A DNA stretch of 64,000 bases, from positions 62,001 to 126,000 of the forward strand of contig DFYY01000012.1 of NCBI GenBank assembly GCA_002383485.1, read 5' to 3'. Numbering within the stretch: position 1 is the first letter of the stretch; each line of letters starts with the position of its first letter. Both the position numbers and the translations under genes were made by a program. Source of the DNA: Bacteroidales bacterium UBA4070. GTDB lineage: Bacteria; Bacteroidota; Bacteroidia; Bacteroidales; VadinHA17. The notes below the pieces were generated by a model, which did no database searches, had not been told where the DNA came from, and saw only the letters and a list, made by a program, of their open reading frames with translations. Below are positions 44,863-52,501 of this stretch, one piece after another.

Positions 44863-45182
44863 ATGAAAAAGACCCTGATAATCATTGCATCCGTAATGCT
44901 TTTTATTGCCGCTTCGTGCGGTAGCAGGCCCTCCTCCGGAAACTACATGGTTGTTGGCTATGTGGCCGGATTCGGAAATTTCAATTTTTCTGCTATTGAT
45001 GCTGCAGTGTGTGCGGGAGCATCTTGACTCCCTGTCAGCGGAAAAGGGGAGGAAGAAGAACTATCTCCTTACCGAAGTACGTCAGGGAAAAAAGACTGGG
45101 CGGTGTTATGTTCTGGGAATACCCCGAGGATATTGACGGTATGCTCCTTAACTCGATAACCAAGGGTCTGGGGAAACAGTAA
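44863..45182 (+). pseudogene. Decayed GH18 glycosidase, internal deletions and frameshifts
   Basis: From ATG 44863 there is a lipoprotein signal peptide (lipobox AASC), then NYMVVGYVAGFGNFNFSAID, the usual first strand of a GH18 barrel, but the frame stops at 45025-45027. In a second frame (about 45008-45076) comes REHLDSLSAEKGRKKNYLLTE, resembling the middle of such enzymes. In a third frame (about 45078-45182) YVREKRLGGVMFWEYPEDID and a short tail end in TAA, matching the last barrel strand. The catalytic DxxDxDxE segment is absent. GH18 enzymes are chitinases or endo-beta-N-acetylglucosaminidases. This is a non-functional remnant of about 105 codons. Confidence 0.68.
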
Positions 45183-46109
45183 TCAAATAAAGAAAAAGGC
45201 TACTCCCGCCACGCTGATGATTGCTCCGGCAATCTCCACCGCAGTGATCTTTTCCTTGTAAATCCATGCCGCCGGGGCGAGGATCAGTACCGGAACTATT
45301 GCCATGATTGTTGATGCTATCCCGGCCTGTGTATGTTTTACAGACAGCAGAGAAAAGGATATCCCCAGGAACGGTCCGAAGAATGCTCCCAGCGTCAGGG
45401 CTTTCATTACAGGAGGATTTTTTATTGCCGACGCCACATTGCCCCATCTGCGTAAGGCAGTGATTATGATGGAAAATCCTATTACCCCGGCGATGATCCT
45501 TATCTGGGTGGAGGCAAATGGATCATAGCCTTCCATCCCGTATTTGCTGAGCACTATGCCAAGCCCCTGCCCCAGGGCGCCGATGAATGCAAACAGCAGT
45601 CCCGCCGGAGCTATCTTGAATGACAGCCTTTCACCCCTTACCGGTTTATTGAAGATGGCAAGGCTGATCCCGAAGATTACTATGATCATCCCGGTTATCT
45701 GCATTATATTCAGCGACTCCCCGAGGATGAAATAACCAAAGATGGCAGCCAGCGGTGGTGCAAGTGTCATTATGAGCATTGAGAACCGAGAGCCGATGAG
45801 CGGGTATGACCGGAACAGGTAGTAATCTCCCAGCACCAGCCCGATCACTCCCGACAGTGCCAGCCAAAGCCAGTTGTGCATGCTTGCATCTACTGGCAGG
45901 AAGTGACCGCGTGAGATGAGAGTATAGAATCCTATAAAGAAGAAGGCCAGGCTCAGCCTGAGTATGTTGACCGTGAGTGAGCCCACCTTCCGGCTGGCAG
46001 ATTCAAACGCGAGTGCGGTGATAGTCCAGAAGATCGCCACTGCCAGAGCGGCAAATTCACCTGTATGGGAAGCAATGTAGTCCATGCCCGTAAAAAATAT
46101 AAGCGACAA
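45183..46109 (-). CDS. EamA/DMT-family transporter
   Basis: 308 residues with ten predicted helices in two EamA repeats (first LAVAIFWTITALAFE..., second FAFIGALGQGLGIVLSKYG). The end of each repeat shows LGESLNIMQITGMIIVIFGI and YKEKITAVEIAGAIISVAGV, the typical EamA closing helices. It probably exports or imports a small metabolite; no substrate can be assigned. The stop abuts the decayed GH18 gene directly. An in-frame ATG at 46085 (MDYIASH) is an alternative start. Confidence 0.85.
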   Translation of the reverse strand: MSLIFFTGMDYIASHTGEFAALAVAIFWTITALAFESASRKVGSLTVNILRLSLAFFFIGFYTLISRGHFLPVDASMHNWLWLALSGVIGLVLGDYYLFRSYPLIGSRFSMLIMTLAPPLAAIFGYFILGESLNIMQITGMIIVIFGISLAIFNKPVRGERLSFKIAPAGLLFAFIGALGQGLGIVLSKYGMEGYDPFASTQIRIIAGVIGFSIIITALRRWGNVASAIKNPPVMKALTLGAFFGPFLGISFSLLSVKHTQAGIASTIMAIVPVLILAPAAWIYKEKITAVEIAGAIISVAGVAFFFI

Positions 46110-46226
46110 AAATAAACAATCGCTGTTACCAACTTCTCAATCCTGCAGGTTTAACCGAAATTTTTTCTTCAGTGCATTTCAATTATTCAATTATGTCTAT
46201 TTTTAATAAACCTAAATCAAAACATC

Positions 46227-46538
46227 ATGGATGCAAAGACTAAGGCCTTAGTATCACACCTGTTTGTCATCGGGTGGATTATTGCCCTGATTGTCAATTC
46301 AAACAAAAAGGAGGAGCTTGCCAGTTACTACATCAGGCAGAATCTCGGCTTCATAATAGTCTGGCTGGGACTTACGATTCTGCGGGTATTACCTGTTGTT
46401 GGTCCGGCTGTCTGGGCTGTCGGAAGCATCCTGCTGTTCGTAGGCTGGTTGATGTCATTCATCTGGTCAATACAGGGTGAAATGAGGCCTGTTCCCTGGC
46501 TGGGTGACAAGTTTCAGGCATGGTTCAGGGGATTCTGA
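46227..46538 (+). CDS. Small membrane protein, DUF4870-like
   Basis: 103 residues with three predicted helices (about 9-23, 38-56, 60-80) and a sequence reminiscent of DUF4870 (ALVSHLFVIGWIIAL, YYIRQNLGFIIVW). Function unknown. It appears monocistronic; a TATTTTTA element about 30 bases upstream of the ATG may be its promoter and a hairpin lies 85 bases downstream. Confidence 0.72.
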   Translation: MDAKTKALVSHLFVIGWIIALIVNSNKKEELASYYIRQNLGFIIVWLGLTILRVLPVVGPAVWAVGSILLFVGWLMSFIWSIQGEMRPVPWLGDKFQAWFRGF

Positions 46539-46622
46539 TCTCAATGCTCTGCCTTTTCCGGACCCCGGTTGAAATTCAGCATGCCGGGGGAGATTGACAA
46601 GCAATGTAATATTATGCAGTCA

Positions 46623-46657
46623 CCTGCCGTTTTTACTTAATTGTAACGGCAGGATTT
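46623..46657 (+). terminator. Probable terminator hairpin after the DUF4870-like gene
   Basis: A perfect 9-bp stem CCTGCCGTT / AACGGCAGG (46623-46631 and 46645-46653) with a 13-base loop and a short T run (ATTTTCC). The T run is weak, so termination may be partial. Confidence 0.5.
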
Positions 46658-46686
46658 TCCGGGCTTTCAACCATGGTAAAGTCTGT

Positions 46687-46694
46687 TATCTTTG
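46687..46694 (+). promoter_or_regulatory. Bacteroidota -7 element for the VTC operon
   Basis: TATCTTTG matches TAnnTTTG exactly, 22 bases before the TTG start at 46716. The -33 position reads TTTC, a near match. Confidence 0.55.
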
Positions 46695-46715
46695 TGCGTG
46701 TTTTGATTTTGTGAA

Positions 46716-47504
46716 TTGTCGGAAAGAGAAGAGATACTGAAAGGATATAATCCTGTGGGCCTTGACGGCATCGCCTGTGTCAGGTATATGAACCGCATTG
46801 ACACCAAATACCTCTTTTCAGCCGGCAAGCTGACGGACCTGCTCAGGAAGGTACGGCCATACTACAGTACCCTTGAGATAGCCGGACAGCGCGAGTTCTC
46901 CTACAAGACAGTTTATTTCGATACCCCTGATCTGCTTTTCTATATCCAGCATGTTACCGGGAAGCTCAACCGTACCAAGGTAAGGATCAGAACCTACGAG
47001 TCAAACGGTCTTACATTCCTGGAGGTGAAACAGAAGTCGAACAAGGGCCGCACCTCCAAGTCGCGCGTCGAAAAGGAACCCGGAGACATGAATCACGTCG
47101 AACAGTCAAGGGAATTTCTTGATGAATTGATCTCTCCCCGGGCAGTATCGCTCAAGCCGGTCATAAATACTGCCTTTACGCGCATCACACTGGTCAGTCT
47201 CGAAAGAGCAGAGAGGATCACCATCGATTACAATATCGGATGGAACAACCTGAAAGGCGACAGCGTCAGGATGCCTTTTCTGGCTATTGCAGAGATCAAG
47301 AGCGGGAAGTCAACCTCCATGTCTCCGTTTTTTGCCAGGCTGAAGGAGCTTGGTGTACGCAGTACAGGATTCAGCAAGTATGCAACCGGAATGGCCCTTG
47401 TCAACAAGGCTCCCAGACAGAATAATCTTAAACCGAAATTTTTACTCATTAACAGGATAAGGGATGAATATTACAGGAATGACGCTGCCCGTCAGCAGCA
47501 CTGA
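46716..47504 (+). CDS. VTC-domain polyphosphate polymerase-like protein
   Basis: 262 residues with the VTC domain, a triphosphate-tunnel fold: RYMNRIDTKYLFSAGKL at the start, YKTVYFDTPDLLFY, TKVRIRTYESNGLTFLEVKQKSNKGRTSKSR-type basic strands (only parts quoted), and AIAEIKSGKS. In yeast, Vtc4 makes polyphosphate from ATP inside such a tunnel. Bacterial homologs usually sit beside a DUF4956 membrane protein, as here. The start is TTG 46716, just after a promoter. Its 3' end overlaps the DUF4956 gene by 41 bases. Confidence 0.87.
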   Translation: MSEREEILKGYNPVGLDGIACVRYMNRIDTKYLFSAGKLTDLLRKVRPYYSTLEIAGQREFSYKTVYFDTPDLLFYIQHVTGKLNRTKVRIRTYESNGLTFLEVKQKSNKGRTSKSRVEKEPGDMNHVEQSREFLDELISPRAVSLKPVINTAFTRITLVSLERAERITIDYNIGWNNLKGDSVRMPFLAIAEIKSGKSTSMSPFFARLKELGVRSTGFSKYATGMALVNKAPRQNNLKPKFLLINRIRDEYYRNDAARQQH

Positions 47505-48165
47505 ATTGGCTAACCAGGAGATGTTCAGCTTTTCGGGAATGCCGGAACTGCTGTTGCGGTTTGGCATCAATCTCGTGGTCATGCTCATCATTGTGCGCTG
47601 GCTTTATTATACCACTACCAGGAGGAAAGACTACCTGTTCACCTACATGCTTATCTCCAGCGTGGTGTTCCTGCTCTGTTATCTCCTGGAGAGCGTCAGT
47701 TTGCAGATAGGATTTGCACTCGGTCTTTTTGCCATCTTCGGTATTATCAGGTACCGGACCAATCCCATGCCAATCAAGGAGATGACATATCTCTTCCTGG
47801 TCATCGGGATATCAGTTATAAATGCCCTTACAGCCGGTACAAGCATGATTGAAATAATCTTTGCCAATCTTGCTGTAATACTCATCACCCTGGGTCTGGA
47901 GAAGATTTGGCTCCTCAGACATGTCTCATCCAAGGCTATTGTCTACGAAAAGATCAATCTCATCGTGCCGGAAAAATATGATGAACTGATAGCTGACCTC
48001 CGGGAACGTACCGGGTTAAAAGAGATAAAGAAGGTTGAAATTGGTGCTATCAACTTCCTGAAGGATACCTGCAGGATGATTATTTATTATGAGGACAAGG
48101 GACGTTCAATCAACCTTGCTGACCAGAACGGATTCATAAAACCGGATGATAATGACGATGATTAA
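47464..48165 (+). CDS. DUF4956 membrane protein
   Basis: 233 residues with about four transmembrane helices (33-49, 57-78, 82-98, 108-150 region) and a cytoplasmic C-terminal domain (KINLIVPEKYDELIADLRERTG). The segment LGLFAIFGIIRYRTNPMPIKEMTYLF is the family's conserved core. DUF4956 proteins are typical partners of bacterial VTC-domain proteins, so a role in moving or anchoring the polymer is inferred. It starts inside the VTC gene and its last eight bases overlap the next gene. Confidence 0.85.
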   Translation: MNITGMTLPVSSTELANQEMFSFSGMPELLLRFGINLVVMLIIVRWLYYTTTRRKDYLFTYMLISSVVFLLCYLLESVSLQIGFALGLFAIFGIIRYRTNPMPIKEMTYLFLVIGISVINALTAGTSMIEIIFANLAVILITLGLEKIWLLRHVSSKAIVYEKINLIVPEKYDELIADLRERTGLKEIKKVEIGAINFLKDTCRMIIYYEDKGRSINLADQNGFIKPDDNDDD

Positions 48166-48829
48166 AAGGGGAACGGTTATACTGTTTGCATTGCTGCTCT
48201 CCGCGATTGCGGCGGGGCAGACTACTGACTATGGGATATGGTATGAGGCGAAGGCTGACAAGAAGATATGGCAAGGACTACGGGCCGACTTTGAGACAAG
48301 CATCAGGACCAATGAGAATGCGCGTAACATAGAAAAGTTTTACTTCGAGCCGGGATTGAGATATAAGTTCAATGACTACTTCAATGCAGGCATTTATTAC
48401 AGGTTCATCGGGCAGGAGGAGAAGGACGGCAAATACCATGCACGCCACCGCTGGTTCGCACAGATAAAGGCCTCAGCACCCTCCGTTGCGAGGTTCACCT
48501 TTGGTATCAGGTATCGTATTCAGCAGCAGTTCATGACCTACATCGAAGATCCGGAAGATGAAGATCCGCAATGGTACCAGAGGGTAAGGCTTGAACTTGA
48601 CTATGATATCAGGGGGATTCCCCTCAGGCCCTATGTGAAGACTGAGACGCAACTGCTGCTTTTCGATCCGAACGAATATACGGTTGATAAGTGGAGGACG
48701 ATGTTCGGAGTAGAGTACACCCTGAACAAGAAGCACACATTCGGGCTGGAGTATATCTATAACGACAGCCGGGTGACCAAACCCCCTTTTGAGAACCTGC
48801 TGGGTATTACCTATTCAGTCAGTCTGTAA
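48158..48829 (+). CDS. DUF2490 outer-membrane beta-barrel-like protein
   Basis: 223 residues: signal peptide (ILFALLLSAIAAGQ), then a beta-rich sequence of alternating strands (GLRADFETSIRTNENARNIEKFYFEPGLRYKF-type pattern, TFGIRYRIQQQF, LELDYDIRGIPLRPYVKTE) ending GITYSVSL with a C-terminal aromatic-free barrel end. It matches DUF2490, predicted outer-membrane barrels. ATG 48158 fits the signal peptide; an earlier ATG is at 48146. It completes a three-gene VTC module with inner-membrane and outer-membrane members. Confidence 0.8.
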   Translation: MIKRGTVILFALLLSAIAAGQTTDYGIWYEAKADKKIWQGLRADFETSIRTNENARNIEKFYFEPGLRYKFNDYFNAGIYYRFIGQEEKDGKYHARHRWFAQIKASAPSVARFTFGIRYRIQQQFMTYIEDPEDEDPQWYQRVRLELDYDIRGIPLRPYVKTETQLLLFDPNEYTVDKWRTMFGVEYTLNKKHTFGLEYIYNDSRVTKPPFENLLGITYSVSL

Positions 48830-48889
48830 CATACTCTGTTGTGGCAGAACGATTCAGGTCGGTTCCGGAAACCGGGCCAACTTTTTTCT

Positions 48890-48897
48890 TATATTTG
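48890..48897 (+). promoter_or_regulatory. Bacteroidota -7 element for the short-chain dehydrogenase gene
   Basis: TATATTTG, exact TAnnTTTG match, 46 bases upstream of ATG 48944. It supports that start rather than the longer open frame that begins at 48839. Confidence 0.5.
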
Positions 48898-48943
48898 CCG
48901 TGAATTTCAGCCACTGGCTGTTCTTTTTTTTAGAATATATGAT

Positions 48944-49858
48944 ATGAGTAAATGGACATCTGACCTGATCGGAGAACTTAAAGGCAGGAGAATATTAATA
49001 ACCGGTGCAAACCACGGTATCGGCTTTGCAGCAGCCGGAACGCTGGCGTCAAAAGGGGCGGACCTGGTGATTGCCGTGAGGAATACGGACAAGGGTGACA
49101 GGGCTGCAGCGAAGATCAGGGAGAAGCACCCGGATGCTTCCGTTGAGGTTATGCATCTCGATCTGGCCGACCTCGAATCTGTCAGGCAGTTTGCTGTCAG
49201 CTTTGCTGCCCGTTTTGACAGGCTGGATGTGCTGATAAACAATGCCGGTGTGATGATTCCGCCATACAGCAAGACCAAAAATGGGTTTGAGCTGCAGTTC
49301 GGGACCAATCATCTCGGACCTTTTGCATTGACTGCGCATCTTCTGCCGCTGTTGCTGGCCACTCCGCTGTCACGTATAGTAACAATCAGCAGCATTGCTG
49401 CGCGCAGGGCAAAAATCCGGTTTGACAATCTTGACGGCTCCAAGGGTTATAGCCCGATGACTTTCTACCGTCAGAGCAAACTCGCCAATCTTTTGTTTGC
49501 CATGGAATTGCAGAACCGGTTGGAAGTTGCAGGGGCATCAACCATAAGCGTTGCCTGTCATCCCGGTATCAGTGTCACCAATCTTCTGTCCCGCGGTTCG
49601 GGAAAGGAGACGGGTAGGATCATGAAAGCCATGATGGGTATAGTAGCCCAGCCCGCATCCAGGGGAGCTCTTCCTACTCTATATGCTGCAACTCATCCCG
49701 ACCTGCGAGGCGGAGAGTACATCGGTCCTGACGGCCCCGGGAACACAAAGGGCTATCCTGTGCTGACGAATGACCCCGCCAGGCTGTACAGGCCCCATCT
49801 GGCTGCAAAGCTTTGGGAGGTGTCAGAGGCCATGACTGGGGTACGGTACACCATCTGA
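48944..49858 (+). CDS. Short-chain dehydrogenase/reductase
   Basis: 304 residues with a Rossmann fold: TGANHGIG at 20-27 binds the dinucleotide, NNAGVMIPP follows the fourth strand, SSIAARRAK carries the catalytic Ser region and YRQSKLANLLF the Tyr-x-x-x-Lys pair. The sequence is of the retinol dehydrogenase/protochlorophyllide reductase-like subgroup common in environmental bacteria. Substrate unknown; NADP preference is plausible from the Arg after strand 2 (AVRNTDKG). No operon partner. Confidence 0.88.
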   Translation: MSKWTSDLIGELKGRRILITGANHGIGFAAAGTLASKGADLVIAVRNTDKGDRAAAKIREKHPDASVEVMHLDLADLESVRQFAVSFAARFDRLDVLINNAGVMIPPYSKTKNGFELQFGTNHLGPFALTAHLLPLLLATPLSRIVTISSIAARRAKIRFDNLDGSKGYSPMTFYRQSKLANLLFAMELQNRLEVAGASTISVACHPGISVTNLLSRGSGKETGRIMKAMMGIVAQPASRGALPTLYAATHPDLRGGEYIGPDGPGNTKGYPVLTNDPARLYRPHLAAKLWEVSEAMTGVRYTI

Positions 49859-50123
49859 GGCAAGAGTGAAACACATAATTGCATGCATTGAACATCGCTC
49901 GTAGAGCGATAAGAATTGCAAAATGCATCCCCCTAAATACCAGTCCTCCACCAGCTTCCCTGACCAACCTCCGCCGCAGGCTTTTGAGCTGGCGACTGCC
50001 AACTATAGACTGAAGACTGAAAACTGCGGCCCGGGTTTTGTGCACTTTACATTAAACAATCCGGCCTGTTTGTTGTTTTATTCTCAGAACCAGAAATGTT
50101 TAACAAAAACAGAGAATATAACA
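49859..50123. repeat. Intergenic region with hairpin and short repeated motif
   Basis: 265 bases with unlike composition. It holds a perfect hairpin ATCGCTC-GTA-GAGCGAT at 49894-49910, the phrase GCATCCCCCTAAAT, and a run of near-repeats of the 7-mer GACTGAA around 50010-50024 (AGACTGAAGACTGAAAACTG). Such combinations look like a decayed dispersed intergenic repeat of Bacteroidota genomes. The longer open frame through it, upstream of YceI, is not a gene. Confidence 0.45.
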
Positions 50124-50657
50124 ATGGAAACAACAAAATGGGTGATAGATCCCGCACACAGCGAAATACAGTTTAAGGTAAAGCACTTGATGATTACCAC
50201 GGTGACAGGCAGTTTCAAGGAATTCAAATCCGAGGTTGAGACCAGCGGAGACGATTTTACCACAGCAAAAATCAGTTTCGAGGCAAACACAGCATCCATA
50301 TTCACCAATGCAGAACAGAGGGATGCTCATCTCAGGAGCGCTGATTTCTTTGATTCAGAGAATTTTCCGGTACTGACCTTCACCGGCTCAGGACTTGAAA
50401 AGATTGACGATGAAAACTACAAGCTGGCCGGTGACCTTACAATCAGGGGAGTCACAAAGCCTGCAGTGCTTGATGTTGAAGTCGGAGGGGTAGGCAAGGA
50501 TCCCTGGGGAAATACAAAGTCCGGGTTCAGTATCAGCGGCAAGATCAACCGTAAGGACTGGGGACTTAACTGGAATGCAGCTTTGGAAGCCGGCGGTGTA
50601 CTTGTCAGTGATGATGTCCGTATCTTCTGCGAGGTTCAGTACGCAAAGCAGTCCTGA
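50124..50657 (+). CDS. YceI-family lipid-binding protein
   Basis: 177 residues forming a lipocalin-like barrel that binds an isoprenoid or other long lipid. Family signs: WVIDPAHSEIQFKVKHLMI, ANTASIFTNAEQRDAHLRSADFFD, and LTIRGVTKPAVLDV. No signal peptide is visible from ATG 50124, so this copy may be cytoplasmic. A strong terminator follows. Confidence 0.92.
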   Translation: METTKWVIDPAHSEIQFKVKHLMITTVTGSFKEFKSEVETSGDDFTTAKISFEANTASIFTNAEQRDAHLRSADFFDSENFPVLTFTGSGLEKIDDENYKLAGDLTIRGVTKPAVLDVEVGGVGKDPWGNTKSGFSISGKINRKDWGLNWNAALEAGGVLVSDDVRIFCEVQYAKQS

Positions 50658-50710
50658 TCCTGGCATCAGAAGCAACTGCAACACTTTTTAGAGATTACAC
50701 ATTTGAACTG

Positions 50711-50746
50711 CCGGAGGCTTTAACACGCCTCCGGTTTTTATTTTTT
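50711..50746 (+). terminator. Intrinsic terminator after the YceI gene
   Basis: Perfect 8-bp stem CCGGAGGC / GCCTCCGG (50711-50718 and 50727-50734) with an 8-base loop, followed by TTTTTATTTTTT. Confidence 0.9.
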
Positions 50747-50866
50747 ACATAACCCAATCTATTATTTCTTTTCGTCCCCTGGACTCGCAAAAAATATTGT
50801 AGCAAAGTTTGAGACAATTCAGAAAGCCGGCAGTCTTTATTGTACAATCCACCAACAAATCTGACC

Positions 50867-51709
50867 ATGAAGCAATTTTTCGGACTTCTATGCAGCCTGC
50901 TTTTGGTAAATGTATTATCAGGACAGGTCCCTGAGACCCTTGTCCGGGCAAAAATCATGACACTGGGTGTTTTCCATTTTGCCTATCATAATCTTGATGC
51001 AGTCAAAACAGAAGAGAAAAACCAGATTTCCGTGCTCGAAGAACCTTACCAGTCAGAGATAATTGCTATCTGCGGAGCCATTGAAGAATATAATCCTACT
51101 ATAATTGCCGTCGAAGTGCTCCCCGAACAGCAGCGTAGGATTGACTCTCTGTTCATACTGTACAAATCCGGGAACCTGATATTGGGAAAAGATGAGGTTG
51201 ATCAGCTTGCGTTCCGGACAGGCAAGGATTTGAACCTGGATAAGATCCATTGTGTCAACGACTTCGGAAAACATTACAATGAGATACTTGCAATTTTCAA
51301 TGACAGCATCAGGTCGGCAAAATTTGAAGACTGGTTTATGAAATCCAGGGATTCAATATACGGCACATCGCCAACAGGTGAAAGAATATCCGGAATAATT
51401 GATGCCCTGTACGAATGCAACAAGCCTGAGGTCATCAAGGAGAGTCTGGCGATCTATCTATTAAACCCGTTTAAATACGAGGAGAATCCCGGTGATTTTA
51501 CAGGTGTTGACTTTGAAACCGGGAGATGGTTCAACAGAAATCTGAGAATATTCCGGAACATCCAGCGGATACCACATACAGCAGACGACAGGATTTTACT
51601 GATAATAGGAGCCGGGCACCTGAATCTGCTTAACATGTTCTTTGGCGTTTCACATGAATTTGAATTCGTTTCGCCCTTGCCTTACCTGGAGGAAGCAAGG
51701 AACAATTAA
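50867..51709 (+). CDS. Exported DUF5694-like protein
   Basis: 280 residues with a signal peptide (LCSLLLVNVLSGQ). Features include MTLGVFHFAYHN, IIAVEVLPEQQRRID and the C-terminal LLIIGAGHLNLL, a pattern shared with DUF5694 and more remotely with the TraB/ChaN-like fold where a conserved His and Glu lie in a metal site (GVFHF, VEV, GAGH). A metal-dependent hydrolase activity is possible and unproven. ATG 50867 starts the signal peptide; in-frame codons upstream are not counted. Confidence 0.75.
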   Translation: MKQFFGLLCSLLLVNVLSGQVPETLVRAKIMTLGVFHFAYHNLDAVKTEEKNQISVLEEPYQSEIIAICGAIEEYNPTIIAVEVLPEQQRRIDSLFILYKSGNLILGKDEVDQLAFRTGKDLNLDKIHCVNDFGKHYNEILAIFNDSIRSAKFEDWFMKSRDSIYGTSPTGERISGIIDALYECNKPEVIKESLAIYLLNPFKYEENPGDFTGVDFETGRWFNRNLRIFRNIQRIPHTADDRILLIIGAGHLNLLNMFFGVSHEFEFVSPLPYLEEARNN

Positions 51710-51781
51710 TTGCTGTTTTTGATAGGGTAGACTCACTTTTGCAGATCATATAGAAAAGAAAACATCATTTAATCTGCCATT

Positions 51782-52312
51782 ATGAAAAGACTATTTGTTT
51801 TGTTTGCATGCACTCTGCTTGTTTCAGCATCCTCGACAATCCTGTCCGAATTGAAAGGGCAATCGCCGGCTAACAGGGATACAATCATTCTTGCTGCCCG
51901 TGAAATAATTAATGAGACCACCTATTGCGGACTTGCTACAGTTGACTCTTCGGGCCAGCCTCAGGTCCGGACCATGAATCCTTTTCCTGTCATGGAAGAT
52001 CTGGTTATCTGGTTTGGCACCACCCGTTCGAGCCGCAAAGTCAGGGAGATCAGGGAAAATCCAATGGTCTCTGTTTATTTCGCAAATCATCTCGTTGCCA
52101 AAGGGTATGTTACGATAAACGGGTCAGCCCTGGTCATCGATGACAAAGAGTTGCTTGTTAAGATGAAGCGTGAATACTGGAATGGCATTCCCGGATGGCA
52201 GGAAAACTTTGTACTCATTAAAATTATTCCAGAAACAATTGAGGTAATAAACTATAAGCACGGGTTGCATAATGATCCTGAAACCTTCAAAGCCCCGGCT
52301 GTTTCGTTGTGA
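51782..52312 (+). CDS. Exported pyridoxamine-phosphate-oxidase-like flavin-binding protein
   Basis: 176 residues. Residues 28-160 form a split-barrel of the PNPOx-like family (YCGLATVDSSGQPQVRTMNPFP, VIWFGTTRSSRKVREIRENPMVSVYF), which binds FMN or F420 or acts on small molecules. Unusually for this family, a signal peptide precedes it (FVLFACTLLVSASST), so it should be periplasmic. Function unknown. Confidence 0.82.
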   Translation: MKRLFVLFACTLLVSASSTILSELKGQSPANRDTIILAAREIINETTYCGLATVDSSGQPQVRTMNPFPVMEDLVIWFGTTRSSRKVREIRENPMVSVYFANHLVAKGYVTINGSALVIDDKELLVKMKREYWNGIPGWQENFVLIKIIPETIEVINYKHGLHNDPETFKAPAVSL

Positions 52313-52501
52313 AATGAACCAAATTGGAGCGCGGTGAAGGAAATGCGATGGAGAGCATTGCCGGCTGCATGGAAACACTCCCCGCTCTAAAAAGGATAAT
52401 TGTCAGCCTCCTATACCGGGAAATTATATCGCACACTAAACAATTTATGACTCCAGCCGTATAATTGTAAAATGATCTGCAAACAGTAAGCCGGTAATCA
52501 T

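Noticed and set aside
44906..45136. A 76-residue plus-strand open frame
   Set aside because: It starts out of frame inside the GH18 remnant and only its middle (REHLDSLSAEKG) makes sense; it is a by-product of the decayed gene, not a new one.
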